Shown piece after piece: positions 11,401-23,549 of a DNA stretch of 64,000 nt. Below the pieces are notes generated by a model that did not search any database, was not told where the DNA came from, and saw only the letters and a list, made by a program, of their open reading frames with translations. Both the position numbers and the translations under genes were made by a program. The stretch's first letter is position 1. The number at the start of each line of letters is the position of its first letter. Origin of the DNA: Glossina fuscipes (Eukaryota > Arthropoda > Insecta > Diptera > Glossinidae); contig NW_023998520.1 in assembly GCF_014805625.2 (NCBI RefSeq), positions 182,902 to 246,901 of the forward strand, given 5' to 3'.

Positions 11401-12533
11401 TGTAGCCCGGCTTTACATACATAGATTTTAATACATTTGGGGTTTATGATTTAAACAAAGCGTAAAGAAGTACATGCCCATCCGCCTGTAACAATTATAA
11501 GGCACCCATGCACAACCATTTCTTGTATTAATATCCATCATCTTCCGACAGTTGAAATCATATATTTGTACCCCTTTGGTCTTCGTCTTCGTTTGAAGAC
11601 GTAAACAACGGCGATTAGGCCATCTTCTTTTCGCCTCTGTACATGCGACAGAAGACTTGTGAACAAAGTCGACCAACAATAATTTAAGAAATTGCCCCTT
11701 ATTTCTAGAACGTTTAAAATATCATCTATGTCGTGTAAGCCGTCTTTGTTGCCTGTATCAAAAAGAAATCGAATAATTTCGAATATTTATTATTAGTATA
11801 ATTTTAGACTAATAAAATAAATTCTTAGACTAAAAAAAAAGACATTGAGCACTACCAGCACAGGCTATCGGCTCTAATATAAATAAATGTACATTAGATA
11901 TTGAGTCTAGTAGTTTTAATAAAGTAATATATTGAATAGATATTCTGTTCTGAAGCTGATTTCAGAATGTCCAAAGGGTTACTCGCTCCAAATGCAATAC
12001 TCCTACCCAAGGAAAAGTTAAGACAGTCGCAGAAAAGTGCTTTATAGTGAGAGTTTGTCCACAACTGTATATTGGGGAGGAAGACTTCTGCAAGATCCAT
12101 TGGTGAGTTGTTTAACAAGTTATTTTTATTATAAATATCAAATAATATCAATATATTAAAAACAATGTATTACAATTAATTTTTTTAATAATAACATTGC
12201 GGCGGTGAAAAGCACTCTCCACGTTGGATCCTTCAATGTCGCTGCTTTTCAGATATTTGTTCCGAATAGCGAAAACCTGCGATTTCAATACTTAAAAGCG
12301 TCCCGTACGTCTACCATACGTTTAAGTTGCTGCATAATTTTAATAAACATTAGGTATAAATAGTTCAGTAAGTATGGAAAATTAAGTAGCTGTTAAAAGA
12401 GTAAGAATTACAATCCATTTGACATCTTGCATCAACACGTTGCAGCTGTCTCTAATTTATCTTACTTGGGTTTATTGTTAATGGAACTTAATTTTAAAGT
12501 ACACTTTTCCTGATTCTACATTTAAAATACATA
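11401..12533. other. no recognisable gene
   Basis: About 1.1 kb of AT-rich sequence. A minus-strand frame at 11428-11679 is cysteine- and arginine-rich but shows no known motif. I do not call it a gene. Confidence 0.4.
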
Positions 12534-12537
12534 ATGC

Positions 12538-12770
12538 AGGCAAGATTCGACGAATGGAACGAATTAAACACCAACGATATGTTAATGACGAAACAAGTAA
12601 AGAAACCAACATTTTTAACCGATACTGGATGTATGGAACAATTTCATGGTGTAGGAAATCTTAGCTCGATGGAAAAAATGATTTTGGAAAACGAAGAAAA
12701 TTTAGATCCTCAAGCTTGCAATGCAATTTGGCGTGCTCGCGGTAGAGCGGTTTTTGAGACTCTTTTTTTT
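12538..12770 (+). pseudogene. unrecognised exon-like fragment
   Basis: A frame of about 76 codons after an AG ('ATGCAGG') has the look of conserved coding sequence, with 'RFDEWNELNTNDMLM' and 'LDPQACNAIWRARGRAVF'. It ends in a pyrimidine-rich run. I do not recognise the family. It may be one exon of a host gene, cut by the long-LTR remnant that follows. Confidence 0.35.
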
Positions 12771-14332
12771 TTTCTCTTTTGCCTTACAAAACAAAAAATA
12801 AATTAACTACTTAAACACATGTATGCACCAGCGAAAAGAAAGAAGAAGTACGTGGTCCTCATTTATGCTGGGTGATACTGCACTCTACCACATGTCGTCT
12901 GCCCGGTATGTCGTCCGTAGGTTCGTCCTTCGTCCGTTGGCATCTGTGCACTGTCCCCTTACCTTCCCTCACATGCGCACCACATCATACCCCGCCTCGG
13001 CGGTGAGGTATACCTACTTAGTCAATCATTTTAGTAAAAAAAAACAAAAAAAAAACGCATAAGATGAGACAAGATTGCATCTGGTCACACCTCTGGACGG
13101 CTGCGTCTCTCGTTGACCGATGGGTGGCGTTGTTGTTTTCTTCCGTCCTAAATCTCCTCGTGCGGTAGCGGTGGTGGAGCTCGCTTGTTGCTGCTTTTAC
13201 TCTTCAATAACAATTTTTCCTCATCTATTTTTTTGTTGTTGCAATGTATAAGGGTAAAAATGCACAGTCACTCCCACATATATATGTATAAGATAAATTA
13301 TGTTCTTTTCTTCCTTTTTTTCTTGCTGCTATCGTAATTTCTTATGTCGCCACGTTGGTTTGCTTATGGATTCTTCTTACACCTGCAAACATTCCCATAC
13401 TTATCTGCTACCCGCATACAATAGAAACTCCACTTTGAACAATTTGCATTGCTTTTCTAACAAATGCACACTTTATTCATGTTAAAAGAATACCAATAGT
13501 AATAAATTTTGTATAGTTAATTAAATTAATGCTTTAGCTCTGCTTAATTATATCTCTTTTTTTTTCTCTGTAATAATTTGTCCTATCTTACAATTGCAAA
13601 TTGACAATAAAATGCAAAAAGTGCTATACAATTGTTTTGTCATAATGTTTGTTTGAATTTTATTTTTCTAAATGAAAGCCAATCTTGACAATGTTTGTAT
13701 CACTAATTAATTAATTCTTTACTTTGCTTAATCACTCCGCTTTCGTTTTGTATTAAATTTCTTCCTACTTTTGAACTTTGCAAGATATGTAGATGTGTCC
13801 TTTTGTGGTTACTTTTCAAAATTTTTGATGCAAAATGTTTTCTCTAGTCATTTCCTTAACCTTCTTTTTTTTCTTTTAAATTCTTTGCATTATTTTTCAT
13901 TTCTTTACTTTTCATTTATTTCGCTCTATACGCATATTTGGTCTTCCTCTACAATTTTTACATCCGCCTATACATGCATCAGTTACGGCATTTTTATCAC
14001 TTTCAATGTTCAACTCATAACTGTCAACGAACTTGAGTTAACCCTTTTCCCTTTTTTTCACCTTTTTTTTTTTCTTTGAGATCGCGTTCATATATGGCTC
14101 CTCCAAAGTTAACGACCACTAGAACTTTATTTATCTGGGCTATGAACATGAATATGGTCTTAAATAAAAAAACTCGCACTTTCGCTTCTGTTTCTTTCCT
14201 TCTCACAGGCTCTCGTTTTCTTTTAAGCTGCCCATTAACATTTCTTTTTATTTTTATTATTATTTTTTTTTTTGTGTTTCCTGATTATTAGCACAAAATA
14301 CTTTTATGACATCACATAATAGAGACTTTATA

Positions 14333-15597
14333 TTAGTTTGGGGAAAAAGAAATCCATTATTTTTTCGGTAGATGGCTGCACTGATAGATTTCTCGTAAAG
14401 TATCGATCAAACAATTTCAGATTTATGCTCGTTGGAAAGGTGACATTTCGCAGTAAAAAAAATTCTTTTGCTGTTTTTTGTTTGGTGCGTTCAGTTGTGA
14501 GTTACAGCGTGTTAAAAATGGAAGTGAACAAAGAGAAAATTCGGTACATTTTACAATTTTTCTTTGACAAAGGCGAAAATGCAAGCCAGGCGGCTAAAAT
14601 TGTGAATGGTGTTCATGGTTCCGCTACTGTAACAGCCAATTATGTGCAATTTTGGTTTCGTAGATTCCGTTCAGGATTTTTGATGTTAAAAATGCACCTC
14701 GCACAGGTAGGCCGGTCGTCGAAAATGTCGATAAAATCGGAGAAATGATCGAAGTTGAACTGCATGTTAGCAGTCGTAACATCGCCCAGGAGCTAAAAAT
14801 CGACCATAAAACAGTTGTAAACCATTTACACAAGCTGGATTCAAAAAGGAGGTCGATGTTTGGGTGCCACACCAATTAACAGAAAAAAACATGATGGATT
14901 GAATTTCCATCTGCGAAGCCTTGGCCAAACGGAATGAGATAGACCCATTTCTTAAACGGATGGTGACTGGAGATGAGAAATGGATCACATACGATAACCC
15001 TGTGCGAAAACGATCGTGGTCAAAGAGCGGTGAAGCACCTCAAACGGTCAGGAAGGTTTTGCTATGCATTTGGTGGGACTGAAAGGGGATTATTTATTAT
15101 GAGTTGCTTCCATATGGCCGAACGCTGAATTCTGATCTCTACTGTCAACTACTGAACCGTTTGAAGATAGCGATTGACCAGAAACGGCCAGAATTGGCCA
15201 ACAGGAGAGGTGTCGTGTTCCACCAGGACAACGCTAGGCCACACACATCTACAGTGACTCGCCAGAAACTTCGGGAGCTTGGTTGGGATGTTTTAATGCA
15301 TCCGCCATACAGTCCGGACTTGGCACCAAGCGATTATCATCTTTTTCTTGCATTGCAAAATTTCTTTAATGATACAAAATTGGAATCTAGGGAGGATTGT
15401 GAAAATCGACTACTAGAGTTTTTTGCAAATAGAGACCAGGACTTCTATGAGAGAGGCATTTTGAAGTTACCTTTAAAATGGCAACAAATCATACAACAAA
15501 ACGGTGCATATTTGACCCAAATCGGGCAATCCGAAGCATGTTAAATAAAGTCCTGAAGTTCATATAAAAATAATGGATTTCGTTTTCCCCAAACTAA
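14333..15597 (+). mobile_element. mariner DNA transposon, full length
   Basis: A 1,265-bp element is flanked by TA at 14331-14332 and 15598-15599. Its terminal inverted repeats are about 30 bp: the left begins 'TTAGTTTGGGGAAAAAGAAA' and the right is its complement with one mismatch in that span. Size, TA target and the encoded protein identify a Tc1/mariner-type mariner. It lies inside the long-LTR remnant, so it inserted later. Confidence 0.95.
14518..15544 (+). pseudogene. mariner transposase, frameshifted
   Basis: The transposase would cut and join the element at TA sites. The N-terminal helix-turn-helix region starts at the ATG at 14518. The frame shifts near 14675 ('FRSG'), with another break near 14850 and an in-frame TGA near 14900. 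The catalytic DD34D residues are visible in separate frames: D in 'TGDEKWITYD', D in 'HQDNARPH', and D in 'PYSPDLAPSDYHLF'. The last frame (15104-15544) runs intact to a stop shortly before the right terminal repeat. About four disruptions make this copy inactive as a source, though its ends could in principle still be recognised. Confidence 0.9.
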
Positions 15598-16519
15598 TAT
15601 TAAAAAGGTGCACGCATGGCGAACGAATTAGAAAATGTACATAAAAATGTTTTACCTTAATATATTTTATTTGTTTTTTCTATATGGCTTAACTGATTCT
15701 TTTTTTCGTTGGGCTCCTTTCGTTTTTTTACTTTTGTTGTTACACTGGGTAAAGAACTTTAATTTTTTCAAATGATGCTGCAATTGCTGTGGTACAATAA
15801 AAAATGTTCGCGAGCATGGTAGCAAAGCAACTCAACTTTTCTTATTTTTCTGAGTCGTTCCGAACCTCAGTTGGAAAACAGTACACTTTTGCCCTACTTC
15901 CATTCACCTTGCTTGACCTTCACACCTCCACTACTTTTTTCCTCTCTTCTTCGCTTGACCTTGTTCAATGATACATGAAGTCATTGCCCGTGATATTGTC
16001 ATTCAGGCACAGATTAAAGTTATTAGACGCCTTTTCTCTTTGCATTTGGTATATGTAAAAAACTCTTAAAACACTTAACTAAGTCAGTTTCCTTACTTAC
16101 TGCTTACCTCACTCTCTCCGAAATCTCTTTGGCAAACTATTAACAGCAAAACAAAACCACCACCAAAAATTCTCGCATCACTTTTCTTTCTCTCTTCTCT
16201 TTTGCATAACTAACGGCTAGCCGTCGCTTTGCAAAAGATCAGAAAAATCATGCAATGTCGCATAACGGCATGCCGTTATTACGACATTCGTAGTAACCGC
16301 AGACAGACCGGCTCCCTCCCTGTACTTGTTCGCGGACGTTACAAGCTATAAAATCAAGTATTGCCGAAGGCTGCATGAGAAAGCAGAAGCACAATAATAG
16401 CATTGAAGTACGTCTGCCACTCAGTCTAATTGAAGTGGACGCAGCAAGTAAACATAGTATTCATAACGGAAATAGGAAACCAACGCCAAGAACCTTCATG
16501 TTCGCAATGGTTGAGCGAA

Positions 16520-16720
16520 GTAGAGTGTTGTGAAGATAGTCGAGTGCCACGTATTTTCGTGATAGATAAGATGGGTCGTCGTTGCGATGCCTTTCGTTTT
16601 GATGCCGAATTTGCTAAATGCACCCCGATCGAAACTCCACCACGCGTAGGTTTCGCAAATAATCATGGGTTAGGATTAGATTTGAAACTCTCTCCCAAAA
16701 ATTTAATTGTAATTACGTGA
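16520..16720 (+). pseudogene. unrecognised exon-like fragment
   Basis: An open stretch contains 'RVPRIFVIDKMGRRCDAFRF' and 'FAKCTPIETPPRVGF', with composition typical of real coding sequence. It lies 180 bases beyond the end of the long-LTR remnant. I cannot name it. It could belong with the fragment at 12538, on the other side of the insertion, but nothing proves that. Confidence 0.3.
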
Positions 16721-17380
16721 TTTTTTCAGGTTCCCAGACTAAATTTGAAAAAAGGTGCAATTTAGAAATTAATCTGTTGATTTTCATATTTGTTTGCAAA
16801 AACAAATCCAAACTTCTCGTAATTTAAACAATTGAGAGGGAAAGGTTAAATTTTCTACAAATGTTTGTAAGTTATTTCCGGAAATCAACAAAAATAGACA
16901 ACATATTTCTATCAATAGTTTATACAAAGAAAACGGAAAATCATTTTATTTTAACAAAAAGGTAAATTTCTGTTTGGAATGCAAAGAACAAGTTTTTTAA
17001 ATATAAAATTTTTCTTATAAATAGAATAAAACTCGTGCACATTAGTATTTTGCTTTTTTTTCTGTTTCGAAATTTTTATTTAAAACTAACTTTTCCTAAC
17101 TGTTATGCGCAAGTTTCAAATAAAATTTAGAGTGCGGGCCATTATGTGTGTAAGAAATAAATTTTTAAAAAAGTTGTTTTATTTTTTGTTGTTTATGCAT
17201 TTTTATTTTTATAAGGTTAATTTGATTCTTTGGATTTGATTTCCTTCTATTTGTTGCGGCGCTGTAATAATATTAAATTCATGTTATGGTTTAAATGTTC
17301 GTTTTAGTTTGTTTTTAAATCGACAAACTTCACTAAAATCTTTAATTATCGTACAAAGTGTAACAATACAAAGTACTTAC
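16721..17380. other. no recognisable gene; partly Dph1 intron
   Basis: Very AT-rich non-coding sequence. The right end is the intron side of the Dph1 exon fragment, because a minus-strand GTAAGT donor sits at 17375-17380. Confidence 0.4.
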
Positions 17381-17637
17381 GTAAGGGTTAAGCTTTAAAG
17401 TCAAGCTATACAACTTTTGAAGATATATTTTCGATAACAATATGGTGGTAACTTTAAAGCCTCGAAGTAGTAAACATTTTCCCAAATATTTGTAAACACG
17501 TGCACTTCCCTGCCGCCCTAAAGTATTCAAAATGATACCAATTTTTTGAGCCTCCTTGGCTCGCGAGATTTCTTTATAACGCGTTGACTGCACGATCATA
17601 TAACTCAATAGTAAATTTTTTCTCATAAGGATCATAT
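17381..17637 (-). pseudogene. Dph1: Dph1 (diphthamide synthesis) exon fragment, frameshifted
   Basis: Dph1 with Dph2 performs the first step of diphthamide synthesis on elongation factor 2, using a radical iron-sulphur enzyme. The minus strand encodes 'YDPYEKKFTIELYDRAVNAL', then after a one-base shift 'ISRAKEAQKIGIILNTLGRQ' and 'GSARVYKYL'. The 'LGTLGRQG'-like block and its surroundings are typical of Dph1/Dph2; I favour Dph1. A clean GTAAGT donor ends the exon. On its upstream side it is cut by the LTR at 17638. The continuation is not found beyond the other LTR at 23909, so the locus was rearranged. Confidence 0.75.
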
Positions 17638-18008
17638 TGTAATAATGTTTGATATGGTATGATGTGTTTAGATTATCTGTTTAGGCCCTATGCTGCTCGG
17701 CTGCAGTACACCAAGTCTATCCGTCTTTTATAATGCCAAAGTGTCTCGGCATAAGACGGTCACTAATCTCAATGGTTCAGGCGGATTGAACGCATTGTGG
17801 TCTTAGCGAGTAAAACGCTTGGTTGAGTTGCTTTATGAGAACTCTGATGAAAACTCTGATGAGAACTGATTTTCTTTATTTTCTTAGGCACTATTTATAC
17901 TAAATTTTTACACTAAATTATTCTTATCTTATTCTAAACAGGATTGCAATTGCTTACTAAATTATCCTTAGCACACACTAGATTATTCTTATATAAACAG
18001 AATTATCG
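17638..18008 (-). repeat. 3' LTR of the gypsy-type element
   Basis: It matches the other LTR except for about six single-base differences and a 12-base tandem duplication ('GAAAACTCTGAT') near 17842. The first base of the minus-strand LTR here is C, where the 5' LTR has T, giving CGATAATT rather than TGATAATT. Confidence 0.9.
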
Positions 18009-18016
18009 TTTTAGAG

Positions 18017-18056
18017 AGAAAATTGTTAATGTGTCGATAGACGTTAACAATTTTCT
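18017..18056. repeat. 13-bp perfect inverted repeat next to the 3' LTR
   Basis: AGAAAATTGTTAA (18017-18029) and TTAACAATTTTCT (18044-18056) flank a 14-base spacer. It lies just inside the element, where a polypurine tract would be expected on the coding strand, and none is evident. Confidence 0.85.
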
Positions 18057-18229
18057 GTTATGCAAGAGGATTTTAGACGGTAATTTTTTTTTATTTTGAA
18101 TCATTGTTTAGCTTTGTATGCCTAATTTTTTTTGTATTTGGTTTGTAGTTCAAAATTTTTATAGTTTTGTATTTTTAGGCTTAACTAGGTTTTGTTTATA
18201 ATTGTTTATTCGTTAAATTTAGTTTACAT

Positions 18230-21200
18230 TTATTGTATTGTATCTCTTAATTAAATTTTTATGTACAGTTCTTGGTTTATCTTTAATTTGTATTGCGACA
18301 TTGGGTTCTTCTATATCTATTACTTCATATGGTCCTTCATAGGGTTTATCTAATCTTTTCCTGTTGTGTTTCTTTGATAGGATTTGATCTTCTATGTTTA
18401 TATCGATTGGATTAGTGTAATTTTCTTTTGATAGTTGTGTTTGCTGCTTTTGCTTTTTCTAAAAATCTTTTAGCCTTTTCTAAAGAATATTTTAATTTTG
18501 TTTTTAGCTCATTTATGTAGTTTTCTGGGTTGTATGTAGGATTTGAATTTAATATTGTTTCGTTGCGCATGTATGGCAATTTTCCGTATATCAATTCAAA
18601 AGGTGTATATTGTGGTTCTACGTGAGGGGTAGTTGTATATGCGAAAGTGTAGTATGGTATCCATTTATCCCAATCATTGTTTGTTGCAAAGGTTAAAAGG
18701 TATTCGTTAAGGACTCTGTGATGTCTTTCAATTGTACATAAGGTTTCGTGGTGGTAGGGGGTTGAGAACTTTTGCTCGATATCTAGTAATAGACAAATTT
18801 CTTTTATTAGTTCATTGTTGAATTCTGTTCCTCTGTCAGATTTTAATGTTTTAAATTGGCCGTATTTGAGTATTACCTCTTCTGTTAAAATTTTGGCAAT
18901 TGATTTTGCGCTTTTATCTACAATAGGATGTGCGATTATATATTTTGTTAGTTCGCATTCCATTGTTAATATGTATCGGAAATTATTGGAAGGTTTTATT
19001 GTTCCTACTGTATCTATACTTAGTGTTTCAAAAGATGTGGACGGTGTATCTGTTATTGTGAGAGGTTCTTTTGTATGTTTTGTTTGTTTGCTTGTTTGGC
19101 AAATGTGGCATTGTTTTATATAATTTTTTATCATGTTGAACATATTGCGCCAGATGTATTTTTGGCTTAATTTTTGGAATGTTTTTCTTACTCTGAAATG
19201 TCCTGAGTGTGGGCAAGTGTGGTATTCTACTATTAATTTGCACTTTTCTTCATCATCATGTATTCTTTCTCTTTCTTTGTATAATAGTATATTTATGCGG
19301 TTTCTTTTAATATTGTTGAATTTTTCTTTTAATATCTCTTTGGATATGTATTTAAATATATCATCATGCATAATGCATAGCCTAAAAAATTTAACTTGTT
19401 TAGTTTTGATGTCAATTTTTCCAAGAGCGCATCGAAATGGTCTGGATATTCATTGCATCTCACACGTGTGTAGTTTAATTCGTTAACATTTTCAATTATC
19501 ATATCTTTTATACCGCTTTCGAATTTGAATTCTAATTTTCTTGTGTTCTTAATATCATTTATTGATGTGTATTCCCACATATTTAGTTGTTCATAGTGTG
19601 TGTTTTCTTTTGCCGATTTGCTTCTGGTTATTACTAGTGTCTTTTTTATCCGTTCTTGGTCTTCTTCTCTGGATATTGGAATCATCTCTTTTAATATATC
19701 AGAATTAATATTTATCCTTGATAAGGCGTCAGCTTTAGTGTTGCTTGAACCTTTTTTATAAATTATGTTGAAATCGTAGTCCGATAATTCTATTCTTATT
19801 CTGGTTAATTTTGAGGTAGGGTTTTTGTGGGAGAATAGTGCTACTAATGGTCTGTGATTAGTTATCACTGTGAATTTTTTGCCGAATAAGTAGGGTCTGA
19901 AATGTGTTATTCCAAAGTGGATTGCGAGTAGTTCTTTTTCTATGATCGGTTTGTTTTTTTGTGTTTGTTTAGAGATTTGCTTGCGTATGCGATAGGTAAG
20001 TCTTGACCTATTTCTCCTTGTGATAGTACTGCTCCTAAGGCGTAGTTTGATGCATCAGTTGTTAAAATGAAGGGTTTATCGAAATTTGGATATTGTAATA
20101 TTGGTGGGGATATTAGTTTGTTTTTGAGTTCTAGGAATGCCTGATTACTGGACAAACGTCCAGTCGAAGTCTTTTCCTTTTTTCAGGAGATCGTTTAGTG
20201 GTTGTGCTATGTTGGCAAAGTCTTTTATAAATTTCCTGTAATAGTTACAAAATGCTACAAATCTTCTTACTTCGGCAGTATTTTTGGGTTGGGGGTAGGT
20301 TTTTATTGTTTCGTATTTAGCGGGATCTGGTTTTATGCCTTCGGGTGTTGTTAGGTGTCCTAAATAGGTTACTTCTGGTTGTAGAAAGTTGCATTTGGAT
20401 GGATTTAGTTTTAGGTTGTATTTGTCAAGTCGTTCTAGTACTTTTGTTAAATTTCTGTTGTGATGTTCGAAACTACATCCGTGTATTATTATGTCGTCTA
20501 CGTATAAAAATGCTTCGGTGTCTAGTCCTGATAAAGCTATGGTTAACATTCTTTGAAAACTGTTGGACGAAATTTTTAGTCGTGTACTGATAGTCTCCGT
20601 TTGGTGTTGAAAAGCCGGCTAAAGGTCGCGAGTTTTTGTTAAGTTTTATTTGATGAAATGAGTTTGTCATGTCCAAAGTGGAGAAATATTTTGCTCGTCC
20701 TAGTCTATCTAAGATGTCTTCTAATCTTGTAAGGGGGAATTTGTCGTTTACTATTTTTCGTTTAGTTTTCTGTAGTCAACTACTAGTCGCAATTTCTTTA
20801 TGTCTGTCTGATTTTTTTTGGGTACTAGTAAAAGTGGTGAGCTATAGGGGCTAATTGAGGGTTCTATAATGTTTTGTTGTAGTAATTCCTTTACCTGAGT
20901 GTGTATGGTGTCAGTTTGTGCGTGGGGTAATTTATAGTTTTTTATGTATACTGGTGTATTGTCGTTTGTTTGTATATTTTGTGTATAAAATTTATTTACT
21001 GTGAGTGGTTCGTTTTCTAGGTGGAATACTGTTTGAAATTTTTTAAAAATTTTTATGAGTTCTTGTTTTTGAGAGTTGTTGACGGTGTCTAATTTTATAG
21101 ATTGTAATATTTTTTGGAGTCGTTGTTCATCATATTGAGTGTGTATACTGGTGTTTTGTAAAATTTGGTAGGTATGGAGTGGTTCGGAGTTGATATGTAG

Positions 21201-21840
21201 GTGTTGTATTGTGACTTCTTTATCTAGTGTATTTAATATTTTAATGTGTTTTTGTCCGTTTTTTGGTATTATTAAATTGGCTAAAAAGATTCCTTTTTCT
21301 ATATCTCTATTTAGTACTAAAGCATCGCTATCTATTTTGATATCTATGGGGACTATAATTTCGCATCTTGAGGGAAGGAATATGTTGTTTTTACTAAGTA
21401 TTTCATTGTATATGGGGAGTTGAATTTAGTCGTCGTGTATATTAACTGTAAGAGAAAAATTTTCGTAATTTATATTGCAAGCATACTTGTGTAGGAAATC
21501 TCTTCCTATGATTCCATCGGTTTTTATCGGAAGTTCTGGTCTACTAGTTGTATTTTATGTTGAATGATTCCGTTTCCTAGATTTATGTTCAAATGTGTGG
21601 TTCCCATTGTTTCTATACGTTCGTTGGTTATTCCTGTTAGATTAATGCATTCTGCGTTGTTTAGTGGGTAGTCTTCCAAAAGGTGTGCTTTGCAGAGGCT
21701 GATGTCTGCTCCTGTGTCTAATAGAAATGATAGTTCTGTTTTTGTTGCATTTTTAATATCTAGTAATATATAGTTTGATAGTTTTGAGAGGGAAAAGATA
21801 TGGGAGTTGGTTTGTTTTGTGTATTCGGTGGATGCCTGGT
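18230..21840 (-). pseudogene. pol: gypsy-type pol (PR-RT-RH-IN), several breaks
   Basis: Pol supplies protease, reverse transcriptase, RNase H and integrase. Reading right to left: protease with 'LLDTGADISL' near 21720; reverse transcriptase with 'LVVDYRKLNEK', 'AKYFSTLDMTNSFHQI' and the catalytic 'YVDDIIIHG' near 20490; and RNase H with 'FILTTDASNYALGAVLSQ' near 20060. Integrase follows (19371-18412) with the zinc-binding 'HTCPHSGHF' and 'CHICQ' and the DDE residues in 'SIDTVGT', 'KSDRGTEF' and 'TIERHHRVL'. A GPY/F-type module ('YEGPYEVIDI') ends the protein. Breaks include a frameshift in protease near 21525, a TAA near 21426, a small deletion just before 'SSNSFQRML' near 20575, and shifts near 19940 and 19370. 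It is inactive as written. Confidence 0.9.
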
Positions 21841-23098
21841 TTAAGTGTTTTGTCCCGAATTCAGGGGCATCATTAAGGAATTCGGGTGAAATGCGTTCCC
21901 CTGGTCTTCAATTGCGTGTAAGCGGTGATTTTGGTTGTTGTTTCTTTGATTCCTGTTATTATTTTGATTTCGATAGTTGAAATTCCTGTTATTTCTATTA
22001 AAATTGTTGTTATTGTTGTTGGTATTGGAATTATTATAATTATTGCTATTAAAATTGTTGTTATTATTATAATTCCTGTTTTGGTTATTATATCCTTGAT
22101 TGTTTCTATTTGGATTATTATTATGGTATTGCTTTCTGTTGTTGTTAGTGTATGACTTTCTGTTGTTGTTGTAGCGATTGTGTAAATTTTTCTTTTGGTA
22201 ATTTATTCTCATTACCTGGGAATTTGTTTGGGTCGCACTCTCGTATTGTAGCGCAATATTAATTGCTTCCGAAAAGGTTTTTGGTTGGGCCGCAAATATA
22301 GTGGGTTTAATATAGTCATCGAGACCGTTTTTGAATATGGTTAAAGCGTACGTATCGTTGATACTAGTAATGACGGATTTTTGTTCGTTAGTGGGGTTGG
22401 GACCTAGTTCTTTGATTTGGAGGTTATTTAGATCTGCTAATATGTTTAAAATTTTGTTTTTGAAACCTGTGATAGTGCCTTTCTGTGTTGTTTGGTTTAA
22501 TAGTGAGTGTAGATGTGGTATTGTTTGATTTGATTTAAATTTATTTTCAAGTGTGGTTTTTAATTCTTGTAGTGTTGTTGGAATCTCATTTGCAAGGGCG
22601 GTTTGGACGTTTGAGTATAGTTTGCAGTAAAAGGTATATTCTATTAGTTGTGGTTTGGTCTCTTCTTTTATGATTCTGTATATTATTTCAACAACTTTTA
22701 AAAAGCAGTTGATATCTTTATAATTGCCGGTGAAAGTGGGTACAGATTTGGAAGCTGTTTCTAAGTTAGAATCCATTTTTGGTTGTATTATATTATCTGT
22801 TTTGCTGGGGTTTATATCTTCTAGAGGATTTTTGGTTTTTTCAATTTCTAATAGTTCTTTTGCAATTTGATATTTCTTCTTAAATGTTTCTATTTTATTT
22901 ATTAGGTCTGGTTGCTCTGGTTTTGTATTAGTTTCTACTATGGTACGGACTCTGGTTCTATAGTTTTCTAACTCTTCTAGTTTGCTATCGATAGTTTCCT
23001 TTTTATATGTTTTGCTTCCTAGCTTCTTAAGGTTGGAAATTATCTTATCTATAAAGATGTTGATTTCATCTATTCTTTCCGTTAAAAATATGTATGTG
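21841..23098 (-). CDS. gag: gypsy-type gag, open but without an upstream ATG
   Basis: Gag forms the particle shell. From the ATG at 22776 the frame runs 311 codons to a stop at 21841. It has a helical capsid-like part and an Asn/Arg/Tyr-rich tail without CCHC knuckles, as in several gypsy-group elements. The same frame is open upstream to about 23098, including a lysine/glutamate-rich helical segment ('TIDSKLEELENYRTR'). It holds no ATG there and begins at a run of 15 A (minus strand). The true N-terminus is therefore unclear: length change in the A-run may have removed the original start. Pol follows in another frame just after the gag stop. Confidence 0.8.
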
Positions 23099-23549
23099 TT
23101 TTTTTTTTTTTTTGAATTTATGTATTTAAGTTTTCAATATGTGTTTGTATCTTTTGATATTCTTACAATGTATTTAATTAATGTTCTTTATTCTAACATT
23201 TCTAAAAAAAAATTTTTTTTTTTTTTGAATTGTTCTGTTCATATTTTAAAGAAAAAATTTTTTTTGATATATATTTTCTAATTTAGGGTGGGATCATTGT
23301 CTGGTCGGCTGGTGTGGGGGTGTGTAGTATGTTTGGTAGGATCCGAGCTTCTGTCTCGAAGTTTGACTGTTGTCCTCGGGTGGAATCATTGTGTGTAAAA
23401 TTTGTTTGGGCGGAATCGAAAATTTTGGCTGCCTTAGTGGAATCGTGTTGGGAAAAACATTTTTTTGGAATAATAAAAAAATTTTTGCTGCCTCAAAAAA
23501 ATAAGGGCAGGTTACTGCGTAGTTTGCAGGATCGGTCGCAGGATCGCCA
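23099..23549 (-). other. 5' leader and primer binding site of the gypsy-type element
   Basis: Directly inside the 5' LTR, the minus strand reads 'TGGCGATCCTGCGACC' (about 23534-23549), a TGG-starting primer binding site. It resembles, but does not equal, the tRNA-Arg type used by 412/mdg1-like elements. Several A/T homopolymer runs (23101, 23205-23226, 23260) lie between it and gag. Confidence 0.65.

Larger units (their letters stand above)
12830..16343 (-). mobile_element. long-LTR (Ulysses-like) remnant, interrupted by mariner
   Basis: The right end reads, on the minus strand, 'TGTAACGTCCGCGAACAAG', matching the start of the long LTR at 53708. It then has the same 'ATAACGGCATGCCGTTAT' palindrome (16262-16279). 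To the left the plus strand is pyrimidine-rich, as expected for an inverted copy of that purine-rich LTR. Sequence at 12850-13020 weakly resembles the 3' third of the 53708 LTR (55560-55690). Removing the mariner leaves about 2.2 kb, close to the 2.08-kb length of the other LTR. The true left end is uncertain and no typical LTR 3' end is visible. Confidence 0.55.

Noticed and set aside
18815..23281. Plus-strand frames across the gypsy-type element, including a long valine/isoleucine-rich one at 21925-22155
   Set aside because: Shadows of the Asn-rich gag tail and of pol on the minus strand.
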